64,000 bases of DNA from Pontibacter diazotrophicus (GCF_003367245.1 NZ_QRGR01000005.1:62001-126000), one strand, 5' to 3'; numbered from the stretch's first letter, positions 26,841-36,527 are shown. Numbers and translations are program-made. Notes: generated by a model not told the origin, from the sequence alone.

Positions 26841-28049
26841 ATGGTAGGGGCGATAATTCTTATCCTGTTTTTATTTGCGATCACCCAGCCTATTCTTCAG
26901 CATTTTAAGAGAAGGTTTCCCTTCTTTTCTGTTGATTTGATGAATAAGCTGTACTGGTACCATTATGTGTTCTGGGGTTTTTATTTTTGGTACCAGTCTT
27001 TCAACCCATCAGATTCAAAGACTTATTACAAAGATGCGACGACGGCTTATACTTCCTGGTTTCAGGCATACGGTACAGATACCTATTTTATTGAATTCGT
27101 AGGGTATCCTTTTGCAAGCGGCCTGGGCTTCTCCTATGCGGCTATGATGGCCTTGTTTGCCTGGTTTGGGTACCTGGCCTTTGTTTTCTTCTATATCTTC
27201 TTTAAAGAGAATATAAAGACAAAAGTGCAGGTATTTCGCATGGACTTGATTACGCTGCTCCTGTTTTTGCCGAACATGCATTTCTGGACAGTTGCCTTCA
27301 GTAAAGGCTCCCTCATACTGCTGGGAATTAGTATGTTTGCATACGGCATGAGAGTGCCACAGAAGAGACTGTTTATTCTGACGCTCGGCTCCTTGATTGT
27401 CTATCATATCAGGCCCCACATGTTTCTTTTCCTCGGGGTAGGTGCGGTTGCCGGTTATTTCACCGGAAAAGAAAAGGTGCCGTTTTATCAAAAGCTGTTA
27501 GTTTACGCCACCTTTATTGGTGCCTTGATCATCTTCTCCGACAAGATTTTGGCAATGGGTAATATTAACCTGGAGGAGGGTGCTATTGAGAGTTTCCAGG
27601 ACTTTGCAGAAGGCCGGGCAGCCAGTTTATCTAAATCAGGGTCGGGTATAGACATTAACAGTTATCCGATTGTGCTGAAACTGGTGACCTTCTGGTTTCG
27701 CCCGCTGTTTGTGGACGCGCCCAGTGCCATGGGTATATTCGTATCGCTGGAGAATGTTTTATATATCTATCTGGTAAGCAAACTCTTTGACCGGAAGTTT
27801 ATCCCGTACATCAAAAACTCATCTTCTTTAGTGAAGATGAGCTTAACGATATTCCTGACATCTTCCTTAGCGCTTGCCTTTGTGATGTCTAACCTCGGTA
27901 TTGCGATGCGGCAGAAGAGCCAGGTAATGTATTTCCTTTTCTTTGTGATTGGGTCTTTCCTGGATTACAAAAGGAGGATGTGGCTAAGAAAGAGAGCAAA
28001 GAAAAAGGAATTGATGGCGGCGAACGCAAACGTAGTGACACATGCTTAA
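26841..28049 (+). CDS. Multi-pass membrane protein, candidate polysaccharide polymerase (Wzy-like)
   Basis: A 402-residue, very hydrophobic protein with about eight to ten predicted transmembrane stretches (for example at 2-15, 37-53, 85-120, 130-150, 170-205, 225-245, 290-310, 340-385 by eye). A central loop contains YHIRPHMFLFLGVG, and charged residues cluster at the C-terminus. There is no assignable motif, but it is the only protein of this type in an otherwise complete assembly locus, so a Wzy/EpsG-like polymerase is the best guess. It overlaps the next gene by eight bases. Confidence 0.6.
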   Translation: MVGAIILILFLFAITQPILQHFKRRFPFFSVDLMNKLYWYHYVFWGFYFWYQSFNPSDSKTYYKDATTAYTSWFQAYGTDTYFIEFVGYPFASGLGFSYAAMMALFAWFGYLAFVFFYIFFKENIKTKVQVFRMDLITLLLFLPNMHFWTVAFSKGSLILLGISMFAYGMRVPQKRLFILTLGSLIVYHIRPHMFLFLGVGAVAGYFTGKEKVPFYQKLLVYATFIGALIIFSDKILAMGNINLEEGAIESFQDFAEGRAASLSKSGSGIDINSYPIVLKLVTFWFRPLFVDAPSAMGIFVSLENVLYIYLVSKLFDRKFIPYIKNSSSLVKMSLTIFLTSSLALAFVMSNLGIAMRQKSQVMYFLFFVIGSFLDYKRRMWLRKRAKKKELMAANANVVTHA

Positions 28050-29031
28050 AGATATACCTGTATTTACTATTTCTTTAGATTTTGAATTGTATTGGGGCAT
28101 TTTCGACAGAATGCCCTTAGAAAAGAAAGTCCAGTACTTCGAAAATACCCGGCAGGTTATTCCTGAAATGCTATCGCATTTTGAAAGGGAAAAGGTGCAC
28201 GTAACCTGGGCTACTGTCGGTATGCTGTTCGCAGAAAACTGGGATGACTGGACTGCCCATAAGCCCGAACAAATCCCAACATATGAGAAGCCGCAACTGT
28301 CTTCCTACCGGTTAAAGGACCTGTATGCCGGGAAACCTGAGTTCAATTCCTGTCTCTTTGCGCCTGCGTTGGTCGAACAGGTAAAGAATACGCCTTACCA
28401 GGAGATGGCTACGCATACCTTCTCGCACTATTACTGCCGGGAAGAGGGCCAAACGGTGGCACAGTTCAGAAGCGACCTGCAGGCTGCCAAACGCATTGCC
28501 GCAAGAAAAGGTATTGAACTGCGCTCTATGGTGTTCCCAAGAAACCAGCTGAACGAGGCTTACCTGAAAGTTTGCCACGAAGAGGGGCTTGCAACCGTAC
28601 GGTCGAACCCAGTGGATTGGTTCTGGGACATGGATGTAAAGGAAAGGCTTATCAAGAGGGCTTTCCGCTCAGCAGATGCTTACATACCTATCGGCGCAAG
28701 AACATCCTATAAGCTATCTGCCCTAGAGCTGCAAGAAGGCTTGCCGCTTGCCCTACCTGCCAGCAGGCTGTTGCGGCCGCTGCATCTAAAGTATAAATTT
28801 TTAAACCGACTGCGCCTAAAGCGAGTATTGGGGGAGATGACGGCTGCGGCTAAGTCTAAGGAATGTTATCATCTCTGGTGGCACCCGCATAATTTCGGAG
28901 ATAGCCCACGTCAGAGTTTACAAGACCTGGTGGTTATCCTGAATCATTTTACAACACTAAAAGAGAAGTATGGTATGGCGAGTATGAGCATGCTTGGCAT
29001 TTACGATCATATCAAAAATAAAAAAGCATAA
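28042..29031 (+). CDS. Polysaccharide deacetylase family protein
   Basis: A 329-residue NodB-like protein. SLDFELYWGIFDRMP near residues 10-24 is the diagnostic first motif of the branch found with exopolysaccharide glycosyltransferases, and THTFSHYYC near residue 122 carries the metal His pair. WWHPHNFGD near residue 275 is a further conserved element. No signal peptide is seen. The gene overlaps the membrane protein upstream by eight bases and the GT4 gene downstream by one. It likely deacetylates an N-acetyl hexosamine in the growing glycan. Confidence 0.82.
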   Translation: MLKDIPVFTISLDFELYWGIFDRMPLEKKVQYFENTRQVIPEMLSHFEREKVHVTWATVGMLFAENWDDWTAHKPEQIPTYEKPQLSSYRLKDLYAGKPEFNSCLFAPALVEQVKNTPYQEMATHTFSHYYCREEGQTVAQFRSDLQAAKRIAARKGIELRSMVFPRNQLNEAYLKVCHEEGLATVRSNPVDWFWDMDVKERLIKRAFRSADAYIPIGARTSYKLSALELQEGLPLALPASRLLRPLHLKYKFLNRLRLKRVLGEMTAAAKSKECYHLWWHPHNFGDSPRQSLQDLVVILNHFTTLKEKYGMASMSMLGIYDHIKNKKA

Positions 29032-30224
29032 TGGCAGTAGTACTATTTCGTGTAACAACAGTTCCTGTATCCCTGAAGAACCTTATCGTAGGGCAGTTGC
29101 CTTACATGAAGGCCCATGGGTTTAAACCGATCATGATCTCCGCAGACGGGCCGGAAAGAGAGCTGGTGATACAAGAGCAGGACAGCCCACATATTATTCT
29201 GAACCTGACCCGCAAAATTACGCTGTTTCAGGACTTGAAGGCCCTGTGGCAGTTTTACAAACTCTGCAGGCAGTATAAACCGGATATTATACATTCCCAT
29301 ACGCCTAAGGCAGGTATCATTGCTATGCTCGGTGGTAAGCTGGCCGGCGTGCCTATCCGGTTGCATACAGTAGCAGGCATGTACTTACTTGAAGCAAAAG
29401 GCTTTAAGCGGTTTATTTTAGAGTTGGTAGAGGTCTTGACTTATGCCTGTGCTACGAGAGTATATCCAAACTCCAGTAACTTAACGGAGATCATAAAACG
29501 CGACCTCTATAACAATCCAGCTAAATTAAAAGTAATAGGGAACGGCAGCAGCAACGGCATTAACACCTCCTTCTTTAGCCGGGAAGCGCTTCCTGCCCAA
29601 GAAGTGCAGCAATTAAGGGAAAGCCTTCGCATCAGCGATAACGATTTCTTGTTTGTTTTCGTTGGCCGTATAGTAAAAGACAAAGGCATACAGGAACTGA
29701 TCGCTGCCTTCAGCAAACTGAACAAGCTGCATCCTTCCTGTAAACTTCTACTGGTGGGGCCGCTGGAGCAGGAGCTTGATCCTATTTCGGAAGAATGCCT
29801 GCAGGAGATTGAAAGCAATCCTGCCATTATATCGGTAGGTTATCAGAACGATGTACGCCGCTTTCTGGCCATTAGCCATGCGCTGGCGTTTCCTTCCTAC
29901 AGAGAGGGCTTTCCCAATGTTCCCATGCAGGCGGCTTGCTTTGACTTGCCCTGCATCGTAACCGATATCAATGGCTGCAATGAAATCATCGTGGAGGGTG
30001 AAAACGGGCTGATTATCCCACCAAAATCAACGCAAGAGCTGTATGATGCCATGGAAAAATTGCTGACAGACGAGAATTTATACGTACACTTAAGCGCCAA
30101 TGCACGTAAGATGGTCGTGGAGCGCTACGAACAAAGGCATATTTGGAGCCTCCTGCTACAGGAATACTATGAACAGTTAAAACAGCATGAAGTTGTACCA
30201 GAAGTACGTCAAGCCCTTACTTGA
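29031..30224 (+). CDS. Glycosyltransferase family 4 protein
   Basis: A 397-residue GT-B enzyme of the EpsD/PglA type, usually the first transferase acting on the sugar placed by the phosphoglycosyl transferase encoded next. [21 protein letters not shown] in the acceptor domain, [17 protein letters not shown] at the start of the donor domain, and [18 protein letters not shown] as the donor motif. It overlaps the preceding stop by one base and the PglC-type gene by 38 bases. That pairing supports a role as second-sugar transferase. Confidence 0.9.
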   Translation: MAVVLFRVTTVPVSLKNLIVGQLPYMKAHGFKPIMISADGPERELVIQEQDSPHIILNLTRKITLFQDLKALWQFYKLCRQYKPDIIHSHTPKAGIIAMLGGKLAGVPIRLHTVAGMYLLEAKGFKRFILELVEVLTYACATRVYPNSSNLTEIIKRDLYNNPAKLKVIGNGSSNGINTSFFSREALPAQEVQQLRESLRISDNDFLFVFVGRIVKDKGIQELIAAFSKLNKLHPSCKLLLVGPLEQELDPISEECLQEIESNPAIISVGYQNDVRRFLAISHALAFPSYREGFPNVPMQAACFDLPCIVTDINGCNEIIVEGENGLIIPPKSTQELYDAMEKLLTDENLYVHLSANARKMVVERYEQRHIWSLLLQEYYEQLKQHEVVPEVRQALT

Positions 30225-30828
30225 TTTTATTTTAGCCTTAACGGCATTCATCTTATTACTACCGATTACCCTGCTGACGGCGCTACTGCTTTTTATTGCC
30301 AACAGAGGAGATGTCTTCTTCGTGCAACCAAGGCCAGGTAAAGGAGGGGAAGTTTTTCATATCATCAAGTTTAAGACTATGAACGATATGAAAGACAAAC
30401 AGGGCAATCTGCTGCCCGACGAAAAGCGCCTGACACCGGTAGGAAAATTTGTGCGAAAAACATCGCTCGATGAGCTCCCACAGCTGATCAATGTACTTAA
30501 AGGGGACATGAGCCTGGTAGGCCCACGGCCGCTGCTGGTGGATTACCTTCCGCTGTACAACGAACGGCAGCAGAAAAGGCATGACGTAAAGCCTGGCATT
30601 ACCGGCTGGACACAGGTAAACGGGCGAAATGCGCTCGGCTGGGGCCAGAAGTTTGAGTACGATGTCTGGTATGTAGAGAATATCTCCTTTGCCCTGGATG
30701 TGAAAATCCTCTTTATGACTGTTGGTAGAGTACTAAAATCCGAAGGCATCTCGGCAGAGGGCCATGCCACCATGCCTACCTTTATCGAATACGTTCGACA
30801 AAAAAACAGAACCGATACGACTATATGA
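30187..30828 (+). CDS. Initiating phosphoglycosyl transferase (PglC/WcaJ C-domain type)
   Basis: A 213-residue small-form bacterial sugar transferase, which moves a sugar-phosphate from a nucleotide sugar to undecaprenyl phosphate to start the repeat unit. One N-terminal membrane (re-entrant) helix is at about residues 13-36; [33 protein letters not shown] and [13 protein letters not shown] are the conserved catalytic and substrate segments. The short form prefers UDP-bacillosamine or similar sugars in known cases. It overlaps the GT4 gene upstream and the ATP-grasp gene downstream. Confidence 0.93.
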   Translation: MKLYQKYVKPLLDFILALTAFILLLPITLLTALLLFIANRGDVFFVQPRPGKGGEVFHIIKFKTMNDMKDKQGNLLPDEKRLTPVGKFVRKTSLDELPQLINVLKGDMSLVGPRPLLVDYLPLYNERQQKRHDVKPGITGWTQVNGRNALGWGQKFEYDVWYVENISFALDVKILFMTVGRVLKSEGISAEGHATMPTFIEYVRQKNRTDTTI

Positions 30829-31862
30829 AAAAAATACTTGTAACAGGTGCTGGTTCACTATTGGGCCAGGGAATCCTGCGCTGCCTGAACAACTCCAGCA
30901 ATCCGTACTATATCATCACCGCCGACCCTGACTTCAGGGCACCGGGGCATAGCCTGGGCGACAAAGCCTACACCAGCCGCATGGCCAATGATCCGCAGTT
31001 TTTATCTGAACTGGAAAAGATTATCGAGAAGGAGCAGGTGGATGCAATGTTTGTAGGTATCGATCAGGAACTGCCCCTTGTTTCTGAGAACAAACGCCGC
31101 CTGGAGGAACAGTACGGGGTAAAGGTGATTGTCTCCGGCCCCGATGTGATTGCTATCTCTAATGATAAATGGCTAACGGCTGAGTTCCTGCGGGAGAACG
31201 GATTCCCCTATCCGCAATCGGCCCTCACCACCGACAGGGGGGGCATTGAAAAACTGCGCCAGAGCTGCTCCTATCCTTTTATAGCCAAACCAGTGGATGG
31301 GGCCAGATCCATGGGCATTAAGATAATCAAGGGAGATGAGGACCTGCAGCACGTTTGCTCTTACCCCAATAACCTGGTAGTGCAGGAAATGCTCAGCGAA
31401 GAAGAGGGCGAGTTTACAGCGGGCACGATGGTGATAGACGGAAAATGCAGGGCCATTGTTTCGTTGAAGCGCGACCTGAAAGATGGCAACACCTACCGGG
31501 CCTACCGCGATGGTGACAATCCCTACGATGCCACCATCAGCAGCATTGCCGAGCGCCTGGGCGTAGAAGGCCCTGCCAATTTTCAGTACCGCATCAAAGA
31601 CGGGAAACCGGTGGTGTTCGAAATAAACGGACGTTTTAGCGGTACCACGCCGCTGCGTTACATGTTTGGGTTTAATGAGGTGGAGGCCCTGCTCAACCAT
31701 CTTTTTGGTGTGGAGGAAATGAAACAGCCTCAGCTTCGGAATGGTGCTGTTTTCAGAGCCTGGGCCGATATTTTTGTGGAGAACGAGCAACTGAACGAAT
31801 TACAGGAGAAAGGCGTGCTGGAAGGCTACCGCAGCCAGTACTATCCATTTAAAAACAAATAG
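30825..31862 (+). CDS. ATP-grasp family ligase
   Basis: A 345-residue ATP-grasp protein with an N-terminal Rossmann-like preATP-grasp domain ([14 protein letters not shown]) and the ATP-binding core: [18 protein letters not shown], then [16 protein letters not shown] and [16 protein letters not shown] with the metal-binding Glu and Asn. It resembles the carbamoyl-phosphate-synthase-like proteins found in O-antigen and capsule loci that ligate an amino acid or similar group to a carboxylated sugar. It overlaps the phosphoglycosyl transferase by four bases and is followed by three sugar-modifying genes. Confidence 0.8.
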   Translation: MKKILVTGAGSLLGQGILRCLNNSSNPYYIITADPDFRAPGHSLGDKAYTSRMANDPQFLSELEKIIEKEQVDAMFVGIDQELPLVSENKRRLEEQYGVKVIVSGPDVIAISNDKWLTAEFLRENGFPYPQSALTTDRGGIEKLRQSCSYPFIAKPVDGARSMGIKIIKGDEDLQHVCSYPNNLVVQEMLSEEEGEFTAGTMVIDGKCRAIVSLKRDLKDGNTYRAYRDGDNPYDATISSIAERLGVEGPANFQYRIKDGKPVVFEINGRFSGTTPLRYMFGFNEVEALLNHLFGVEEMKQPQLRNGAVFRAWADIFVENEQLNELQEKGVLEGYRSQYYPFKNK

Positions 31863-31868
31863 AAGCGC

Positions 31869-32762
31869 ATGAAGTACCTCGTAACAGGCGCGGGCGGATT
31901 TTTGGGCAGCACGCTGGTAAAGCACTTACAGGAGGCAGGAGAAGAGGTATATGCCGCCAGGCGAAAGCCGATAGAGGGTTCTGTTACCCTGGATATCACC
32001 AAGCCGGAACATTTTGATGCACTGGATATACAGCCGGACATCATCATCAATTGCGCCTCTGCATTACCTGATGGCGGTAAAAGTTTCAGCGACCCTGATT
32101 ACCTGAGGCAGCTTTTTGAAACGAACGTCATTGGCAGTACTAACCTGATGAATTGGGCAGCCTCCCGCAAGATCCCTAAAGTGATCAACTGTTCTACGCT
32201 GGTAGTGGTGAATAAGCCCTGGCCGGTGCCCTTGAAGGAAGAAGAAAACACCTATCCCAAGGGAGGCCATGTAGGGTACAGTGCCTCCAAGCTCTCGCAG
32301 GAACTGGTGATGAGCTCCGTTGCCGAAGCTAAGGGAGTAGACTTGTTGCATGTGCGCATATCAGCGCTCTATGGCCCCGGTATGAAGGAGGGCGGGATCT
32401 TAACCAAGTTGTTAAAGCAGGCTGCTGCAAATGAAAAAATAAGCCTGACGAATGGCAATGGTGTAAGTTTCGATTTTCTGCATGTAGAAGATGCCGCTAA
32501 AATTCTTTATCACCTCTCCAGAATGAAAGCATGGCCCCGGCGCGTTCTCAACCTGGCTTCAGGCGAAGAAATCGGCCTGCTGGAGTTGGCAGAAACGCTG
32601 TGCCGGTTAACGGGAAATACGGAAGAAAACATTGAAAATACAGACCAGCCGGGCGTTTCATCCAGGGCAAAGGTGGATACCACCCTGCTGGAAAAGTACC
32701 TGGAGGGAAGCGGAATCAGCACCCGGCCTTTTTCAGAGAAAGTTAAAAGCATGCTGGCATGA
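31869..32762 (+). CDS. NAD-dependent epimerase/dehydratase (extended SDR)
   Basis: A 297-residue extended SDR with GAGGFLG at residues 7-13, a central NCASALPD, NCSTLVVV, and a catalytic YSASK. This is a nucleotide-sugar epimerase, dehydratase or reductase; the absence of an Asp/Glu after the central Thr disfavors a 4,6-dehydratase. It starts six bases after the ATP-grasp gene and ends 16 bases before the phosphoesterase, so the set is probably one transcript. The precise substrate is not visible. Confidence 0.82.
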   Translation: MKYLVTGAGGFLGSTLVKHLQEAGEEVYAARRKPIEGSVTLDITKPEHFDALDIQPDIIINCASALPDGGKSFSDPDYLRQLFETNVIGSTNLMNWAASRKIPKVINCSTLVVVNKPWPVPLKEEENTYPKGGHVGYSASKLSQELVMSSVAEAKGVDLLHVRISALYGPGMKEGGILTKLLKQAAANEKISLTNGNGVSFDFLHVEDAAKILYHLSRMKAWPRRVLNLASGEEIGLLELAETLCRLTGNTEENIENTDQPGVSSRAKVDTTLLEKYLEGSGISTRPFSEKVKSMLA

Positions 32763-32778
32763 AAGGAATAGCGAACGC

Positions 32779-33423
32779 ATGAGGGTACTGATTTTTGGCG
32801 ATGTGCATGGCAATCTTCCTGCGCTTGAAAAAATGCTGGAAAAGGCTGGCACGGTGGACCGGATGATCTGCCATGGCGATGTAGTCAACTACGGCCCCTG
32901 GAGCAACGAATGCGTGCAGCTGCTGCAAAGCCTGGACTGTAGCTGCCTGGTGGGCAACCATGAGGAGTTTTTCTTGGAAGGAAGCTATCCGGGTGAGCAT
33001 CCGGTAGCCAGGGGCTTCTTTGACCACTGCTATCCGCTGTTTACGCAGCAGGAAATTATCTCAACTTATGGAGAGCGTTTGCAACTGGGGGACTACCAGG
33101 TGCAGCATACGGTGAACAACCAGTACATCTATCCGGATACAGATATAAATGCACTGGAACTGAAAGAGAATTACATTATCGGGCATTCTCATCACCAGTT
33201 TGCTGCCGAAACCGCCTCTGGCAAAAAGCTAGTTAATACCGGCAGCGTAGGCCAAAACAGAAAATATATCAATGTAATTAATTACCTGATCTACGATACA
33301 GAACAAAATGCCCTGGAACTGGAGGCGCTGGTATATGAGGTGGATCAGGTTATTAACAAAATGAAGCAGCAAGGGTATCCTCCGCTCTGCCTGGACTATT
33401 ACCTGCAAAAGAAACGCGTATGA
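32779..33423 (+). CDS. Calcineurin-like metallophosphoesterase (YfcE/MJ0936 type)
   Basis: A 214-residue phosphoesterase. GDVHGN, GDVVNYGP, GNHE and GHSHHQF are the four metal-binding blocks in order. I took the ATG at 32779; an in-frame ATG at 32632 lies inside the preceding SDR gene and its added 49 residues look like shadow sequence. It overlaps the aminotransferase as ATGA. An intracellular phosphatase is unusual in such a cassette and might dephosphorylate a sugar-phosphate intermediate. Confidence 0.85.
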   Translation: MRVLIFGDVHGNLPALEKMLEKAGTVDRMICHGDVVNYGPWSNECVQLLQSLDCSCLVGNHEEFFLEGSYPGEHPVARGFFDHCYPLFTQQEIISTYGERLQLGDYQVQHTVNNQYIYPDTDINALELKENYIIGHSHHQFAAETASGKKLVNTGSVGQNRKYINVINYLIYDTEQNALELEALVYEVDQVINKMKQQGYPPLCLDYYLQKKRV

Positions 33424-34562
33424 ACGACAAGATATGGCTTTCTTCTCCGCACATGGGGGAGAATGAATTAAAGAATGTACAGGAAGCATTTGCCACCAAT
33501 TGGATTGCCCCGCTAGGGCCTCATGTAAATGCCTTTGAAGAAGGACTTTCGCAGTACCTGGGCGAAGGCGTGCAGGTAGCAGCTCTAAGCGCCGGTACAG
33601 CTGCCTTGCATCTGGCCCTGGTAATTTTGGGTGTGCAGGCAGGCGATGAGGTTATCTGCCAGTCCATGACCTTCTCTGCCTCTGCCAACCCCATCGTATA
33701 CCAGGGAGCAACTCCGGTCTTCGTAGACAGCGAGGAGCAGACCTGGAACATATCGCCCAAGCTTCTGGAAGCGGCAATCAAGGATCGGATTGAAAAGGGC
33801 AAAAAGCCGAAGGCGATTATTATTGTACACCTCTACGGCATGCCGGCCCAAATGGATCAGCTGATGGAAATAGCCAACAGGTATGAGATACCTGTGGTAG
33901 AGGATGCTGCCGAGGCACTGGGTTCATCTTATAGAGGGCAAAGGCTGGGTACTTTTGGCGCTATCAGTATCCTTTCTTTCAATGGTAACAAGATTATCAC
34001 CACCTCGGGGGGAGGCGCTTTGGTATCTAAAAATGAGGAGTGGGTGAAGAAAGCACGTTTTCTGGCCACACAGGCACGTGATGCAGCTCCGCACTACCAG
34101 CACTCGCAGATTGGCTACAACTACCGCATGAGCAACATCTGCGCAGGCATTGGCTGCGGACAACTGGATGTGCTGGAGGCGCGTGTTGCCAAAAGGCGCA
34201 GCAACTACGACTTCTATAAAAATGAATTGTCTGACTATACCAACATGCGGTTTATGGAAGAGCCGGGCTCTGACTATTACTCCAACAGGTGGCTATCGAC
34301 GCTGCTGGTAGAGGAAGACGGTGGCTTTAGCAGGGAAGATATCCGCCTGGGGCTGGAGAAAGATAATATTGAATCCCGGCCGCTCTGGAAGCCCATGCAC
34401 CTGCAGCCTGTTTTTGAAGGAGCGCCCTTTTATGGAGACGGGACCAGTGAGCGCTTATTCCAAAAGGGGCTCTGCCTGCCCTCTGGCTCGAACCTGAGCG
34501 ACGGAGATTTGAACAGGGTGGTGCGGCAGATCCACCAGCTTTTGCAGACGGTCGAAAAGTAA
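33420..34562 (+). CDS. DegT/DnrJ/EryC1/StrS-family PLP aminotransferase (EpsN/PglE-like)
   Basis: A 380-residue sugar aminotransferase. EDAAEALGSSYRGQRLGTFG holds the PLP-contacting Asp and the Lys of ILSFNGNKIITTSGGG is the cofactor lysine. It belongs to the same superfamily as the LegC-type enzyme at 5364 but is clearly divergent, so the locus makes two different amino sugars. With the 4,6-dehydratase at 37454 and the PglC-type transferase at 30187, it could supply the first sugar of the repeat. It is the last gene before a strong terminator. Confidence 0.9.
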   Translation: MNDKIWLSSPHMGENELKNVQEAFATNWIAPLGPHVNAFEEGLSQYLGEGVQVAALSAGTAALHLALVILGVQAGDEVICQSMTFSASANPIVYQGATPVFVDSEEQTWNISPKLLEAAIKDRIEKGKKPKAIIIVHLYGMPAQMDQLMEIANRYEIPVVEDAAEALGSSYRGQRLGTFGAISILSFNGNKIITTSGGGALVSKNEEWVKKARFLATQARDAAPHYQHSQIGYNYRMSNICAGIGCGQLDVLEARVAKRRSNYDFYKNELSDYTNMRFMEEPGSDYYSNRWLSTLLVEEDGGFSREDIRLGLEKDNIESRPLWKPMHLQPVFEGAPFYGDGTSERLFQKGLCLPSGSNLSDGDLNRVVRQIHQLLQTVEK

Positions 34563-34599
34563 AAATGGGCCATCACGCTTCAACGTGATGGCCCATTTT
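34562..34599. terminator. Bidirectional intrinsic terminator
   Basis: A perfect 16-bp stem (34562-34577 with 34584-34599) with a 6-nt loop and A/T runs on both sides. It sits between the convergent ends of the aminotransferase gene and the CMAH-like gene, so it can stop both transcripts. Confidence 0.9.
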
Positions 34600-34620
34600 G
34601 GTTAGTTTAGAGAGGCTCAC

Positions 34621-36186
34621 TTATCGAGTCACTTGGTTGTCTACATCAATATTATCAATCCGTTCTACCTTGAGCTTATCGCAACTGCTTGTAATGCATT
34701 CACCGGTTTCCAGATCAAAGTCGTAGTGGTGGGCAAGGCACCTGAAAATACCGCCCGGAAGTACTTCACCTGAGTTTAAGAAGTCGTTTCCTGCATGCGG
34801 ACAATACCTTGATACGGAATAGGTCTTGCCATCCGAATGAATGGTTATTCTTTCATCCGATACAGGGGTGGTTTCAAATTTGGTTACTTCCTCCAGCGCT
34901 TCTTCGTCTGCAAACTTCAGGAGGCCCAGCAGGTGGTCATTATAACGGTCTGGGTTTCTTCTGGCATTAAACCGCAGGGACAGGAAGAAATCCTCCCACG
35001 GAACTTCTTTTGCCAGCACAGGAGGCAACCAGCGGGATTCAAAGGTGTAGATATAGCCGCAGTCTTCAACACCTTTTCCGACACCCTGTTTTTCTCTGAA
35101 GTCCACATGCCAGTCTCCTCCACCATTTCCAGTAATTTCAAATCCGACCCGCATATCAATGCGCTCATTAAAGTAGGTGCTCAGGGTTAGCAACTCCTCC
35201 ATGTATGCTTTGAATGGTTCCCAAAGAGACGCCTCAGGAACAGGATAGCGGTCATAAACCTTTTGAATCTGATCCATTCGTCTTTCCTGATACTCTTTGA
35301 GATAGTCCCACCGTGAATCAAAACTAAAGTTCTCCCATTGGGAATCCTGCGTTTTCTGTTCTTCGGCTGAGTCCCATGTGTCTCCGGGCAATAAAACCTC
35401 GATATTTGTAATTTTCTTTTTAGCCAGGAAACCGGCTACCTGCTCCTGATCCGGGAATATTCCCTCTTTCATTTCCTCATTATATGGGAATAAGTTCGGA
35501 TCCAAAAAGCATGGAGGCCCGGCAAAGGGAAGGCCGACAATGGGTTCAACGATTCTCATGCTCTTAACGCAGTAGGATAGTTTTGCCGCTCTTTTCTGCT
35601 TCCGGAGTTTTTCCTTTTGCTCATCATCAAAGTCATATACCATGGGGAACCACGAAGCACCAGCTCCCTGAAAAGCAAACATATGAATGTCACCGCCGAC
35701 CTTTTGCTTGATGTCTCTTAACTGCATAGGAAACAAACGCGCATCGTTCATGTTCAGCAGTGTGTGCCCATCTGCCTGAATGACAATGGCAGAATCATGG
35801 TTCATGGGCGGTTCAGAGACGAAGAAAACCTTTGTGTTGCTGGTAATGGCATAAGTTTCCCACTCATTTACCTCAATGATACGCCTTTTACCTCCCTGCA
35901 ATATTTTCTGCTTTAAGACTGGTGAAGGATATTTAGGAACAATTACAGGAACTTCCGGATCAACCCTGGACAAAAACCAAGGATCGCAATGGTCCAAATG
36001 CTCATGTGAAATAATGATTGCGGTGGGTTTGTATAAGTCCTGGTCCGACAGCAGGTGTGAGTTGTCAGGGAACTGAAACCAGGAGGCCTGAAAATTGCCT
36101 TCCGGTGATAACCAGGGATCCATCAAAAGCGTTGCATCCTCGGTCTGTACTTTTAGGCCAGCGTGTCCAATAGCAGTTACTTTCAT
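34621..36186 (-). CDS. CMP-Neu5Ac hydroxylase-like protein: MBL-fold domain plus C-terminal Rieske domain
   Basis: A 521-residue protein. Residues 1-270 form a metallo-beta-lactamase-like domain with DPWL (23-26) and HEHLDH (61-66). The segments LLNMNDARL, GAGASWFPM and GLPFAGPP parallel ILNTVDCTR, GGASGFPM and CPFAG of animal CMP-N-acetylneuraminate monooxygenase (CMAH), as I recall that sequence. Residues 459-500 carry a Rieske [2Fe-2S] motif: Cys462, His464, Cys483, His486. In animal CMAH the Rieske domain is N-terminal, so the order here is permuted. The convergent nonulosonate genes support action on a CMP-nonulosonate. Homology is recalled, not computed. Confidence 0.75.
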   Translation of the reverse strand: MKVTAIGHAGLKVQTEDATLLMDPWLSPEGNFQASWFQFPDNSHLLSDQDLYKPTAIIISHEHLDHCDPWFLSRVDPEVPVIVPKYPSPVLKQKILQGGKRRIIEVNEWETYAITSNTKVFFVSEPPMNHDSAIVIQADGHTLLNMNDARLFPMQLRDIKQKVGGDIHMFAFQGAGASWFPMVYDFDDEQKEKLRKQKRAAKLSYCVKSMRIVEPIVGLPFAGPPCFLDPNLFPYNEEMKEGIFPDQEQVAGFLAKKKITNIEVLLPGDTWDSAEEQKTQDSQWENFSFDSRWDYLKEYQERRMDQIQKVYDRYPVPEASLWEPFKAYMEELLTLSTYFNERIDMRVGFEITGNGGGDWHVDFREKQGVGKGVEDCGYIYTFESRWLPPVLAKEVPWEDFFLSLRFNARRNPDRYNDHLLGLLKFADEEALEEVTKFETTPVSDERITIHSDGKTYSVSRYCPHAGNDFLNSGEVLPGGIFRCLAHHYDFDLETGECITSSCDKLKVERIDNIDVDNQVTR

Positions 36187-36527
36187 AATTGTTTTTTAGA
36201 TAGGTAATTGATGTTATATGAGTTTCTGTGGTTTTCTTTCCGAATAAAAAGCACTTTATTACTACGGACAAGATCCATTTCGTTGTTTTGTACCAGTTTA
36301 TGTACAGCCACACCGGCTTCTTTTTTTACTATGTTCCCTGTTGTAATAAAGGGAAAAGGGCAAACATTTGTGCCTGAACGATTTCTGTTGCGTATCGTCA
36401 TATAGCCGGAAACAGCAACCTGAGGACTTAAAAAAGCGGAAACACCTATTTTAGTAGCATGCCCAATGGTACAACGGGAACGTAAAAAAAATGTTTGTTG
36501 ATTAGAAGCGGTTCTTTCCTGAGCTGT
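36183..36527 (-). pseudogene. Degenerate hexapeptide-repeat acetyltransferase
   Basis: A minus-strand frame open from a stop at 36528-36530 to a TGA at 36183-36185, with no credible start. It reads RCTIGHATKIGVSAFLSPQV, then AVSGYMTI and a late SGTNV segment, the pattern of a NeuD-type left-handed beta-helix; the N-terminal Rossmann half is missing. The stop overlaps the CMAH-like start as ATGA, so the two were once an operon with translational coupling. A functional short form starting at the ATG at 36401 seems unlikely. Confidence 0.55.

Noticed and set aside
31173-31790. A 205-codon open frame on the minus strand
   Set aside because: It lies wholly inside the ATP-grasp gene, which has clear family motifs on the + strand; the minus frame has no recognisable domain and looks like a shadow.
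34562-34599. Considered as an IS-type inverted repeat or operator
   Set aside because: Position between convergent stops, flanking A/T runs and a short loop fit a bidirectional terminator better.
36208-36405. A 65-codon + strand frame before the 4,6-dehydratase gene
   Set aside because: The minus strand here carries clear hexapeptide-repeat sequence, so the + frame is a shadow.
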